The notes below the pieces were generated by a model. It saw nothing but the letters and a program-made list of their open reading frames with translations, did no database searches and was not told where the DNA came from. A DNA stretch of 41,142 nt, taken from NCBI GenBank assembly GCA_947498455.1, contig CANMKK010000036.1:1-41142 (forward strand), read 5' to 3'. The first letter of the stretch is position 1. Every line of letters begins with the position of its first letter. This stretch comes from an uncultured Aquimarina sp. GTDB lineage: Bacteria > Bacteroidota > Bacteroidia > Flavobacteriales > Flavobacteriaceae. A program made the position numbers and the translations under genes. Shown here piece after piece: positions 1 through 7,603 of this stretch.

Positions 1-148
1 TCAATAATACATTCAACTTATAAAAAAACGGTATGAAATTAAAAATCAATATGTTCTGAATTTACGGCCAGATACTAGTTAGTATTTGATATACATTTTT
101 AAATGAAACCACCTTAAACTGAATTAAAATATTTTTAGTTCAAGCAAA

Positions 149-186
149 AATCAAATGCAGAGATAGCTCTGCATTTGATTTTTTGA
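149..186. terminator. Rho-independent terminator, probably bidirectional
   Basis: A perfect 13-bp stem (ATCAAATGCAGAG / CTCTGCATTTGAT) with an ATAG loop is followed by TTTTTG on the plus strand and preceded by an A-run, so it could end both the ssb transcript coming from the right and a plus-strand gene beyond the left edge. The rest of 1-239 shows no coding potential to me. Confidence 0.75.
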
Positions 187-239
187 AATGTGGAGTAAAA
201 AGAAACGATTTTAGTAGGTAATTTCATTTAAAGATGGTA

Positions 240-572
240 TTATTTACCTAACATCAATAATTCACTACATACTATTTCTGTAATATATCGTTTGCTCCCT
301 TCACTATCGTCATAACTTCTAGAGGTTAATTTTCCTTGTATAGCTACTTCTTGTCCTTTATTCACATATTTTTCGATAATATCTGCTGTTTTTCCCCAGG
401 CAATGATATTGTGCCATTGCGTATCGGTAACTTTATCGCCCTGCTTGTTATAATAGTGATCATTTGTAGCAAGTGAAAATTTGGCAAGCTTTCTGCCAGA
501 TTCCAAGTTAATAATTTCAGGCTCTTGTCCTAGATTTCCAATCAACTGTACTTTGTTTCGTAGCGTATTCAT
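240..572 (-). CDS. ssb: Short single-stranded DNA-binding protein (SSB)
   Basis: This 110-residue protein is essentially one OB fold of the bacterial SSB family, which coats single-stranded DNA in replication, repair and recombination. Family hallmarks are the start NKVQLIGNLGQEPE (residues 6-19), the central TQWHNIIAWGKTADIIEKYV and the VNKGQEVAIQGKLTSRSY strand. It is clearly shorter than housekeeping SSBs (about 150-180 residues): it stops right after the OB fold (CSELLMLGK) and lacks the acidic C-terminal tail ending in the DDDIPF-type peptide that recruits partner proteins. I infer an accessory or second SSB rather than the main replication protein. It stands alone on the minus strand and is followed by the strong hairpin at 149-186. 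The family is certain, the role is not. Confidence 0.93.
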   Translation of the reverse strand: MNTLRNKVQLIGNLGQEPEIINLESGRKLAKFSLATNDHYYNKQGDKVTDTQWHNIIAWGKTADIIEKYVNKGQEVAIQGKLTSRSYDDSEGSKRYITEIVCSELLMLGK

Positions 573-608
573 AATTTAGATTTATCGTGTTAAACAATTG
601 ATACAATA

Positions 609-640
609 CCTCGGTTTTATTTCGAGGCCTTTTTAATTTT
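609..640 (+). other. Terminator-like hairpin upstream of ssb
   Basis: The stem CCTCG / CGAGG with a GTTTTATTT loop is followed by CCTTTTTAATTTTT on the plus strand. There is no plus-strand gene before it, so it may end a short antisense transcript or be a relic. Nothing else recognisable is seen between 641 and about 877. Confidence 0.35.
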
Positions 641-877
641 TAGCGAATTATGCTATTAGAACTTTTTAATTCATTTGTGCTATAAATTCGATGGTACAAA
701 CATAAAAGCCGATTGCAATTGTATACGGTTAGGAAGTGTTTATTTTCGGTTGTAATCATTTGTAGTCGTTTAAACTTGTTTTTTGTAAGTGATATTATTA
801 CCCGAATATGAATTTGTTTTTAAAACTGAATTAGGATAAAATAAAACCATAATATTTATATTTTTTATGTCTATATA

Positions 878-1138
878 AAGAAAAATACGAATGATAAAAT
901 ATGTGCTAGCTACTCTGATAATTCCACGACCAAAAAAGCGAATAATGATACTGAGGAATTCGATTTTTAAAAATCAGTAATCATCGAAGAAAGAAGCTAT
1001 TTTAACAATAGTAAACTAATCCATCAAATAAATAATCAGAATTGTGGTTCTTCATTTGATTCGGATTATCTTTTAGAAGAAGAGAAACGAATAATGACTA
1101 ACTTTGAAAAGTTGATGAAGATCGAAGAAAGTCAATAA
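878..1138 (+). pseudogene. Decayed small gene upstream of modA
   Basis: One reading frame shows protein-like composition but has no start codon, and a TAA at 968-970 interrupts it. After that stop the frame is open for 55 codons to a TAA at 1136-1138, with peptides such as SVIIEERSYFNNSKLIHQIN and DSDYLLEEEKRIMTNFEKLM. Beyond 1138 the frame of modA reads NEIPNDIIIIDDTSLK without a stop, as if the original protein continued through a frameshift. I do not recognise the family. It could also be ordinary intergenic DNA that happens to be open; charge-rich, low-stop composition is the only evidence. Confidence 0.35.
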
Positions 1139-1191
1139 AGGCTAATGAAATCCCAAATGATATAATTATAATTGATGATACGTCATTAAAA

Positions 1192-1965
1192 GTGGAATGT
1201 AAAAAAAACAGTATTCTGAGATATGTAGCCTTATTTTTTTTAATTTTTATTAGTAGTTGTAGTAAAACGAAAACTTCTGGTATTACCATTGCTGCTGCGG
1301 CTAATATGCAATTCGCAATTCGAGAAATCTCTAAAGAATTTACAGAACAAACAGGAATAGTTACTAAATTAATCATTAGTTCTTCAGGCAAGTTAACAGC
1401 ACAAATAAAAGAAGGTGCGCCTTATGACATTTTTTTGGCAGCCGATATGAAATATCCTAATAAACTTCATGAGAATGATTTAACAATATCCCTGCCTAAG
1501 GTGTATGGATATGGGCAATTGGTTTTATGGACATGCTATGATAATATACCGCTGAAAATAGAAAACCTTACAGAAACTAAAGTACAACATATTGCTGTTG
1601 CCAATCCTATAACAGCACCTTATGGAGAAAAGGCAATTGATATTTTAAAAAAGCACCAAGTATATGATACTATAAAACACAAATTGGTGTATGGAGAAAG
1701 TATCGCACAAACCAATCAATTTATAATGTCGAAATCAGCCAGTATCGGGTTTACAGCTAAATCGGTAGTAGTATCACCTTACATGAAAGGCAAAGGCTAT
1801 TGGAAAGCGATAGATACTGATCTTTATCAACTCATTAGTCAAGGAGTAGTGTTGATTAAACGAAAAGGAAGTAATATAGAAGATGCTCAGAAATTTTATG
1901 ATTTTCTTTTTTCTGTAGAAGCTAAAGAAATACTAGAAGATTTCGGATATTTAATGTCTGAATAA
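1192..1965 (+). CDS. modA: Molybdate ABC transporter, substrate-binding lipoprotein
   Basis: ModA captures molybdate (or tungstate) outside the inner membrane and hands it to the ModB channel. The 257-residue product begins with a basic stretch, a hydrophobic segment and a lipobox ending ISSC (Cys23), so it should be a lipid-anchored protein. The mature part opens with the ModA hallmark ITIAAAANMQFAIREISKEF (residues 32-51), followed by SSSGKLTAQIKEGAPYDIFL and AADMKYPNKL, where the family places oxyanion-binding Ser and Asp residues. Translation appears to start at GTG 1192; no in-frame ATG gives an intact signal peptide. The gene overlaps the next by one base (TAATG), the first link of a four-gene operon. 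The upstream frame is open for about 19 codons more, possibly remnant sequence, which makes the start slightly uncertain. Confidence 0.93.
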   Translation: MECKKNSILRYVALFFLIFISSCSKTKTSGITIAAAANMQFAIREISKEFTEQTGIVTKLIISSSGKLTAQIKEGAPYDIFLAADMKYPNKLHENDLTISLPKVYGYGQLVLWTCYDNIPLKIENLTETKVQHIAVANPITAPYGEKAIDILKKHQVYDTIKHKLVYGESIAQTNQFIMSKSASIGFTAKSVVVSPYMKGKGYWKAIDTDLYQLISQGVVLIKRKGSNIEDAQKFYDFLFSVEAKEILEDFGYLMSE

Positions 1966-2366
1966 TGAATATTTTTTCTGGTCATATATCCGATATACAA
2001 GTAAACGAAAGTTTATCGTTGGTTTCTATAAAAATCAATGAACAGGCTATCTTACAAGTCATTGTGGTAGAAACTCCTCAAACAGCCCCGTACCTTATAA
2101 AAAAAAATCCTATTCAGGTTTTGTTCAAAGAAACCGAGGTTATTATTACCAAAGAAGATATTCCTGATATTAGTATAGAAAATAAAATAAAGGGAACTGT
2201 CAATACAATCGAAAAAGGAATTTTATTGAGTACGCTAAGTATGGATAGTGAAATAGGGACTATAGTTGCAATACTCTCTACAGAAGCCTTGCAAAAACTA
2301 AATTTAGAAAAAGGAAGTGTAGTGATAGCGATGATTAAGATCAATGAAATCATGCTAGCCGAATGA
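1965..2366 (+). CDS. Double TOBE/Mop-domain molybdate-binding protein
   Basis: The 133-residue product has two consecutive copies of the roughly 65-residue Mop/TOBE fold (about residues 2-65 and 70-133), seen as SGHISDIQVNESLSLVSIKI and then KGTVNTIEKGILLSTLSMDS ending in SVVIAMIKINEIMLAE. Proteins of this kind (molbindins) bind molybdate at domain interfaces and act as cytoplasmic buffers or sensors. There is no DNA-binding domain here, so storage or delivery is more likely than direct repression. It lies between modA (1-base overlap) and modB (4-base ATGA overlap), so co-translation is probable. Its weak similarity to single-domain Mop proteins makes the family call good but the exact ligand unproven. 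Confidence 0.85.
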   Translation: MNIFSGHISDIQVNESLSLVSIKINEQAILQVIVVETPQTAPYLIKKNPIQVLFKETEVIITKEDIPDISIENKIKGTVNTIEKGILLSTLSMDSEIGTIVAILSTEALQKLNLEKGSVVIAMIKINEIMLAE

Positions 2367-3037
2367 TAGACTGGGAACCGATCATATTAACCGCTAAATT
2401 AGCGTTGGTAACAACGACAATTTTATTAATACTATCCATTCCTTTGGCATATTGGTTAGCAACTTCTACATCCAAAATGAAACCTATAATAGAAACCTTG
2501 GTAAGTATGCCATTGGTGTTACCACCTACAGTTTTGGGGTTTTATTTATTAATGGTTTTTAGTCCGGGAAATACTATCGGAGGTTGGCTTCTGGAATATC
2601 TGGGAGTACAGTTGATCTTTTCATTTTCGGGATTAGTAATCGGTTCTGTTATATATAGCTTACCCTTTATGGTAAATCCTATTCAATCTGGACTATCTAG
2701 TTTGCCAGCATCACTTTCTGAAGCCTCTTATGTATTAGGAAAGTCTAGGATAAAAACATTATGTAGAGTGCTGTTACCTAATATCAAACCTTCTCTGCTT
2801 ACAGGAATTGTATTGGCTTTTGCACATACGATAGGAGAATTTGGAGTAGTTCTAATGATTGGGGGAAATATACCCGAAAAAACCAAAGTTGTTTCTATTG
2901 CAATCTACGATGAAGTAGAAGCCTTAAATTATAGCAACGCCAATACCTATTCATTACTATTGTTTATCATAACATTTGTAGTCCTTCTGACCGTATATGC
3001 TATAAATGGAGGATATCTAAAAAGATTTTGGAAATGA
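2363..3037 (+). CDS. modB: Molybdate ABC transporter, permease
   Basis: This is the 224-residue inner-membrane channel of the molybdate importer, of usual ModB length. Several hydrophobic segments are visible, including LALVTTTILLILSIPLAYWLA near the N-terminus. The conserved MPLVLPPTVLGFYLL block (residues 49-63) and the cytoplasmic coupling (EAA) loop, SEASYVLGKSRIKTLCRVLL followed by P139 and the IGEFG block (residues 119-161), are typical of ModB/CysT permeases. The start overlaps the preceding gene by ATGA and the end overlaps modC by ATGA. TIGEFGVVLMIGGNIP is the family signature near the C-terminus. Confidence 0.95.
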   Translation: MIDWEPIILTAKLALVTTTILLILSIPLAYWLATSTSKMKPIIETLVSMPLVLPPTVLGFYLLMVFSPGNTIGGWLLEYLGVQLIFSFSGLVIGSVIYSLPFMVNPIQSGLSSLPASLSEASYVLGKSRIKTLCRVLLPNIKPSLLTGIVLAFAHTIGEFGVVLMIGGNIPEKTKVVSIAIYDEVEALNYSNANTYSLLLFIITFVVLLTVYAINGGYLKRFWK

Positions 3038-3912
3038 TAACAGTAGATATTTATAAAGTTTTACAAGCGGCAAACGGAAACATAATGCTGAACATCCAAT
3101 TAGACATTGCAAAAGGACAATTGGTAACATTATATGGTCCTTCTGGTTCTGGGAAAACATCTACACTTAGAATGTTAGCTGGACTAATGCCCGTGGATAA
3201 AGGACATATTTCTGTACAAAATCAAAGATGGTTGTGTACAAAAGAAAATATAAACCGTAGTCCACAACAACGAAGTATAGGGTATGTTTTTCAGGAATAT
3301 GCATTGTTTCCTAATATGACCGTTCGAGGAAATCTGGAATTTGCATTAGAAAAAAGGCAGAACACAGATATCATCGATGAGCTGATTGCAATTGTAGAGT
3401 TAGAAGAACTACAACATAGGAAACCAAATACGTTGTCTGGTGGTCAACAACAAAGAGTAGCTTTGGCAAGAGCTTTAGTCCGTAAACCTAAAATATTACT
3501 CTTAGATGAACCGCTGTCTGCGCTTGATATTAAAATGAGAAGCAAACTACAGGACTATATTATAAAAGTACATCGACAATATGAACTCACGACTATTTTA
3601 GTAAGTCATGATATTGGAGAAATAATGAAAATGTCTGATAAAATATACTGTTTGGAAGATGGTAAGATAGTCAAACAAGGGAATCCTATTGACATATTTA
3701 CTAATACTAGAGTAAGTGGGAAGTTTCAATTTACGGGAGAAGTTATCGCTATAAAAAAAGAAGATATAGTATATGTGATAACTGTTCTGATGGATCAAAA
3801 TATAGTAAAAGTGATTGCTCAGGAATCTGAGATTATAGGTCTTGTGATAGGAGATAAGGTAGTCGTAGCTTCTAAAGCATTTAATCCTATGCTATTAAAA
3901 GTTGAAGTGTAA
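3034..3912 (+). CDS. modC: Molybdate ABC transporter, ATP-binding protein
   Basis: ModC hydrolyses ATP to drive molybdate import through ModB. Visible motifs are Walker A GPSGSGKT (residues 35-42), Q-loop VFQEY (85-89), ABC signature LSGGQ (134-138), Walker B ILLLDEP (154-160), D-loop SALD and H-loop SH (191-192). Residues from about 225 to the end form a TOBE domain, the regulatory extension typical of ModC. I take ATG 3034 as the start because it overlaps the modB stop as ATGA, like the previous junction; a TTG at 3028 would add only two residues. The sequence after 3912 shows no clear terminator. This is the last gene of the mod operon. Confidence 0.96.
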   Translation: MITVDIYKVLQAANGNIMLNIQLDIAKGQLVTLYGPSGSGKTSTLRMLAGLMPVDKGHISVQNQRWLCTKENINRSPQQRSIGYVFQEYALFPNMTVRGNLEFALEKRQNTDIIDELIAIVELEELQHRKPNTLSGGQQQRVALARALVRKPKILLLDEPLSALDIKMRSKLQDYIIKVHRQYELTTILVSHDIGEIMKMSDKIYCLEDGKIVKQGNPIDIFTNTRVSGKFQFTGEVIAIKKEDIVYVITVLMDQNIVKVIAQESEIIGLVIGDKVVVASKAFNPMLLKVEV

Positions 3913-3957
3913 TTTATGAAGGTTAAAAAAAAGCTTCTTACTCATTAAAAAAATGGT

Positions 3958-4563
3958 TTATAAAACTAACTGTTCCGTTTTAGTAACGGCATTTTCTTTA
4001 TAAACTAGTTTCCAACCTAAAGAATTAGTTAGAATATATATTTTTTGTAATTCACTAATCAGTCTGTTTTCGGCATTAGACTTTAGAGTAGAAGCTTCGA
4101 TTTTTTCATTAAGTTGTCGAATTACCTCTTTTCGTATACGATTGTGATCCTGTGGATTAAACTGATTAAAGAAATCCTCCTCTAAGTCATGATATTTTAT
4201 ATCGGGATTGATATTAATCTCAGCTTCCGGAATACTTGTTATGGTTAATGTTTTGTTATCTCTATCCATAGCGTGTTTTATTTTACTTAGATCATAAGAC
4301 ACTGTTACACTAGCATTAACAACAACGATAGCCTTTTTCTCGGCCGTTAATATATCGAGATAATATTTCTTAGCATCCTTATAGGTGATCACTTCAGAAA
4401 AATGACCTTCGGTAACAATTAACTTCCCTACATTTTTGATTTGATCCAAAATAAGATCCGAGGATTGTATTTCAGTCTTTTGAGTTTTAAAATGAGAAAT
4501 AAGGTAAGTAATGCTTAGTGCAATAAACGCAGCAAGTAAAGCACCTAAGAGAAAATTACGCAT
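3958..4563 (-). CDS. DUF4230 membrane-anchored protein
   Basis: The 201-residue product starts with one hydrophobic segment (FLLGALLAAFIALSITYLIS, residues 4-23), probably an uncleaved anchor, followed by a soluble extracytoplasmic domain. The pattern with KNVGKLIVTEGHFSEVITYK (from residue 43), VVNASVTVSYDLSKI and a C-terminal amphipathic helix region is that of DUF4230 proteins, which are widespread in Bacteroidota and Firmicutes and have no established function. It is convergent with modC and monocistronic. I see no catalytic signature. The family assignment is fairly safe and the function is unknown. Confidence 0.8.
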   Translation of the reverse strand: MRNFLLGALLAAFIALSITYLISHFKTQKTEIQSSDLILDQIKNVGKLIVTEGHFSEVITYKDAKKYYLDILTAEKKAIVVVNASVTVSYDLSKIKHAMDRDNKTLTITSIPEAEININPDIKYHDLEEDFFNQFNPQDHNRIRKEVIRQLNEKIEASTLKSNAENRLISELQKIYILTNSLGWKLVYKENAVTKTEQLVL

Positions 4564-4865
4564 AATATGAATAGGTAAAGTTTCGTATAAAATTACACAA
4601 AATTATTAAATCTATCGTATGTGGAACTACTTCATTACTGTTGTAAAAAATAGAAAAAAAAAGGAGTATCAATAGGTGTCATAAGTTTTTTCTAAAATAT
4701 CCTCGGGTTGCATCATAAACGAGCCTAGGCTTGTCTAAAATCATACTAGATCTAAACCAGGAATTGAAAAAGGAGATTAAAATTGCTTTCTTTTTATTAA
4801 ATCGTATTGTAGTTGTTTTTCAGTCATTTATTTACTGCTAAGCCTTATTAAATAAATATTGAAAT

Positions 4866-4957
4866 GTAGTTTATACACTAAAAACGACACTTTATACAAT
4901 GAAACATACCGTTCATACATTTTTCTAAAAACATACACGATTATTTCCTAACTTCAG
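4866..4957 (+). promoter_or_regulatory. Triple LytTR-type direct repeat and -7 element, subtilase promoter
   Basis: Three 9-bp units, GTAGTTTAT (4866-4874), ACACTTTAT (4887-4895) and ACCGTTCAT (4908-4916), are spaced by exactly 21 bp, two DNA turns. The last matches the published LytTR consensus [TA][AC][CA]GTTN[AG][TG] fully; the others have one or two mismatches. TAACTTCAG at 4949-4957, 33 bp past the last unit, is placed like a Bacteroidota -7 box (TAnnTTTG). The same arrangement recurs at 21534-21625 and 29194-29286. The rest of 4564-5027 shows no gene. Confidence 0.6.
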
Positions 4958-5027
4958 TATTGACTTGATTTTGATTATAATCGAAATCAGGGTAACGAAT
5001 CTAATTATTAACACAAATTCAAAGAAC

Positions 5028-6296
5028 ATGAAAAATTTTAGTCAACTCGCTTTAAGCACGATGCTTGCTGCATTATTGATTACTTCTTGTCAGAATGAAA
5101 CTGTTTCTGATGGCGTGGTAGAATCCACTGTAGAACCCACCAGTACTGAAGGAAAAATTATTCCAGGTCAATACATCGTGGTTTTTAAAAATTCTAAAAT
5201 TCAACCTGCCTCCAAAGTGTTAGAGAAATCGTCTTTTACGAGCAGAGAAGCAAAAGCGAAATCAGTTAGGGATATTTCTGAAGTTTCTATCAAGACAATG
5301 AATGCTGTTTTATCTGATTATGATGTAGACCATTCTAAAGTCTTGGATTACTATACAACAAAAATGTCGGGTATGGCGATTAAATTAGGAGATGATGAAT
5401 ATAAAAAACTATCCAATGACCCTAATGTAGCTGCTATAGAATTTGATAGGATAGTAGAATTACCAAAGTTTGAAGTAAAAGATGTAACCTCTGGTAGTGC
5501 ATCCCAAAAAATGATGCAGGAAACTCCTTGTGGAATCTCTAATGCTGGCGGATCTGTTGATGGTTCTAGAAAAAATGCATGGATTTGGGTTATCGATACT
5601 GGGATTGATTTAGACCACCCCGATCTTAATGTAGTTACAGATTCTAGATATGCTAGATCTTTTACAGGAGGTTCTGCTGATGACTGTAATGGTCATGGAA
5701 CTCATGTCGCAGGAATTGCGGCAGCCATTAACAACAATATTGGTGTGGTAGGTGTTTCTGCAGGCGCTAGTGTGGTACCAATTAAGGTATTAAGGTGTGA
5801 TGGTGGAGGTGCTATTTCTGGGATACTTTCTGGGATCAATCATGTAGGTCAATTCGATTTGCCTGGTGATATTGCCAATTTAAGTTTAGGAAACTTTTTT
5901 GGTCCTGGTTGTTCTAGTAATTCATCGTATCGTAGTTCATTATTAGCATTGGCAAATGCGGGTACTTTCGTTACTATTGCAACAGGAAATGATAGTGATA
6001 ACGCTGAGTTCTATGAGCCTGATTGTATAAATGCTAATAACCTATATGTAGTAGCTTCCATGACTTGTAATCGTAGTTTTTCATCATTTTCTAATTTTAA
6101 TAGGAATTTTATCGATCTTATTGCTACCGGAAGTGATGTAAGAAGTACATATCTAAATGGGGGATATGCTACTACAAGTGGTGCTTCACAGGCTGCTCCA
6201 CACGTAGCAGGAATTATACATGCCAGAGGAGGTCGTCCAAGAACTAGTGGTTCTGTAAGGCATAGAGAAGAAAATTATCCAATTGCCGTTAGGTAA
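5028..6296 (+). CDS. Secreted S8 family serine protease (subtilase), lipoprotein
   Basis: The 422-residue product is a subtilisin-type endopeptidase. A signal peptide ends in lipobox LITSC (Cys21). Residues about 45-145 form an inhibitor I9-like propeptide (PGQYIVVFKNS to VAAIEFDRIVE). The catalytic domain has Asp190 in WVIDTGIDLDHPDL, His223 in NGHGTHVAGIAA, oxyanion Asn321 in ATGND and nucleophile Ser387 in GASQAAPHVAGI, where the family norm is GTSMAAPH. The protein ends soon after (NYPIAVR) with no T9SS sorting domain, so it looks complete but minimal. I start at ATG 5028 because that Met opens a normal signal peptide; codons upstream to 4965 are open but lack one. Transcription is probably from the LytTR-type promoter 110 bp upstream. 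It is monocistronic. Confidence 0.92.
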   Translation: MKNFSQLALSTMLAALLITSCQNETVSDGVVESTVEPTSTEGKIIPGQYIVVFKNSKIQPASKVLEKSSFTSREAKAKSVRDISEVSIKTMNAVLSDYDVDHSKVLDYYTTKMSGMAIKLGDDEYKKLSNDPNVAAIEFDRIVELPKFEVKDVTSGSASQKMMQETPCGISNAGGSVDGSRKNAWIWVIDTGIDLDHPDLNVVTDSRYARSFTGGSADDCNGHGTHVAGIAAAINNNIGVVGVSAGASVVPIKVLRCDGGGAISGILSGINHVGQFDLPGDIANLSLGNFFGPGCSSNSSYRSSLLALANAGTFVTIATGNDSDNAEFYEPDCINANNLYVVASMTCNRSFSSFSNFNRNFIDLIATGSDVRSTYLNGGYATTSGASQAAPHVAGIIHARGGRPRTSGSVRHREENYPIAVR

Positions 6297-6338
6297 AAGG
6301 TAAGATATATTATTTCATTTAGTGAAATTTATAGTTAT

Positions 6339-6376
6339 AGAAAAACCACTTGTTAGTGAATAACAGGTGGTTTTTT
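6339..6376 (+). terminator. Terminator after the subtilase gene
   Basis: AAAAACCACTTGTTA / TAACAGGTGGTTTTTT forms a strong stem with a GTGAA loop and a run of six T, on the plus strand. It lies between two convergent genes and could serve both. Confidence 0.8.
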
Positions 6377-6446
6377 ACCTCATATTTATGAGTTGTTTTA
6401 AAACTATATGACGTCCCAAAAAAAAACGCTAAATTGATTCCAAATA

Positions 6447-6995
6447 CTATTGTATTTGTGGAGGATATTTTTCTAAAATAGCTGAGACAATCTCATTCAT
6501 TTTTTCTTGTTTTCGATCCACATCTTTTGTCAATGCAGCAGTTCCCATTCCTTGCCAAATCAGTTCTTTTTTAGCAGCATCTATTAAATCTATATAGAGC
6601 GTGCCTTCTGTTACCCTAGAAACGGAGTTAAAGTTGCCACCCCAGTTAGATCCCCAAAACCAGGGATTCCATCCCCAACCATATCCCAGGCCAACACCAA
6701 AGTTATTTTGATATACGTTTACATTTTCTTTGGTTTTAGTAAAAATACTTACCAATACATCTGGATTGGATGACTTCGTAAAACCTTTGGCAAGTAAATC
6801 AGCTTCGATAGCTCGTAAGATACGTTTTTTGTCTAAATCACTAATTTCTGCTTTATCTATACCCGGTTTGTAAAACGCATAACTTTTATAACTATTAAAA
6901 TTAGCTTGCTTATCATAATCCGAAGCTACACGTACACTGGAGCAGGAACTTAATGTTATGATAAGGATTAATGATAAAAGAGAAAGAGTTTTCAT
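6447..6995 (-). CDS. DUF4136 lipoprotein
   Basis: The 182-residue product has a short signal peptide with lipobox TLSSC (Cys18) and then the DUF4136 pattern: SSVRVASDYDKQANFNSYKS, a helix with RILRAIEADLLAKGFTKSS, then PDVLVSIFTKTKENVNVY. A glycine/tryptophan-rich stretch (GLGYGWGWNPWFWGSNWGG, about residues 103-121) and the closing strand EGTLYIDLIDAAKKELIWQG complete the fold. DUF4136 lipoproteins are common in Proteobacteria and Bacteroidota envelopes and their role is unknown. It is monocistronic on the minus strand and convergent with the subtilase gene. Confidence 0.88.
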   Translation of the reverse strand: MKTLSLLSLILIITLSSCSSVRVASDYDKQANFNSYKSYAFYKPGIDKAEISDLDKKRILRAIEADLLAKGFTKSSNPDVLVSIFTKTKENVNVYQNNFGVGLGYGWGWNPWFWGSNWGGNFNSVSRVTEGTLYIDLIDAAKKELIWQGMGTAALTKDVDRKQEKMNEIVSAILEKYPPQIQ

Positions 6996-7068
6996 AATCC
7001 TATTTTTTAGATGTTTAACAATGCTTTTTATTAAAATAAACTACAATAACTATACCACAGAAAGATTG

Positions 7069-7248
7069 TTATTGTTTTTTATGATACTGATTGGTTGCTT
7101 TATCATATCCATAAGGACAATGTCTACAGCCACTTTCGCAGCAATATCCCCTTTTTAGGTGATATTGTTCCGTGAAACATCTATATCCTTCTGGAGTTAG
7201 ATAATAATCTCCTTCTTCTGGTTTTGGTACTTTTTTTGAATTGTTCAT
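7069..7248 (-). CDS. DUF5522 small Cys-rich protein
   Basis: A 59-residue protein is encoded on the minus strand from ATG 7248 to TAA 7069. The conserved part is DYYLTPEGYRCFTEQYHLKR (residues 14-33, containing Cys24) followed by GYCCESGCRHCPYGY (34-48), with Cys36, Cys37, Cys41 and Cys44. The CC-x3-C-x2-C-P-Y-G-Y arrangement is the signature of the DUF5522 family, which occurs as a small stand-alone protein in Bacteroidota and as a domain in some eukaryotes. The cysteines suggest a metal site, which is inference. Its start faces the gene at 7277 with only 28 bp between, so the two promoters must overlap the neighbouring gene. Confidence 0.85.
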   Translation of the reverse strand: MNNSKKVPKPEEGDYYLTPEGYRCFTEQYHLKRGYCCESGCRHCPYGYDKATNQYHKKQ

Positions 7249-7276
7249 TTATACAAAAATACTATCTTGCACGAAG

Positions 7277-7603
7277 ATGCCAATTTTAGTTAACAAATAT
7301 TTGATAGGTCGCCATTTTGTAGGAATTGCTTTATGGCCTTTTATTGTAATAAAAAACCAGTACCTAAAGGACGATGAAATCTTTATCAATCATGAAAAGA
7401 TACATCTCAGACAACAAGTGGAGTTGTTAGTGATTCCTTTTTATATACTGTACTTAATAGAGTATATCGTTCGTTTGTTGCAATATCGAAATTCGCAAGA
7501 AGCATATCGCAATATCTCCTTTGAACGAGAAGCTTATGAGCGGGAAGGAGACTTGTCCTACCTTAAAGAAAGAAGACTTTGGAGTTTTATAAAATACCTA
7601 TAA
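7277..7603 (+). CDS. Small HExxH-containing membrane-associated protein
   Basis: The 108-residue product contains NHEKIHLRQQVELLVIPFYI, in which His39-Glu40-x-x-His43 forms an HExxH metal site, and a later acidic FEREAYEREG (from about residue 81) that could supply a third ligand as in gluzincin-type peptidases. The hydrophobic segment right after the motif (LLVIPFYILYLIEYIVRLL) suggests membrane association. Small conserved proteins of this kind are found in Flavobacteriia and are uncharacterised. I chose ATG 7277; an upstream in-frame start at 7241 would overlap the start of the divergent DUF5522 gene. It abuts the next gene with no gap (stop 7603, start 7604), indicating an operon running to hemL. 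Confidence 0.75.
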   Translation: MPILVNKYLIGRHFVGIALWPFIVIKNQYLKDDEIFINHEKIHLRQQVELLVIPFYILYLIEYIVRLLQYRNSQEAYRNISFEREAYEREGDLSYLKERRLWSFIKYL

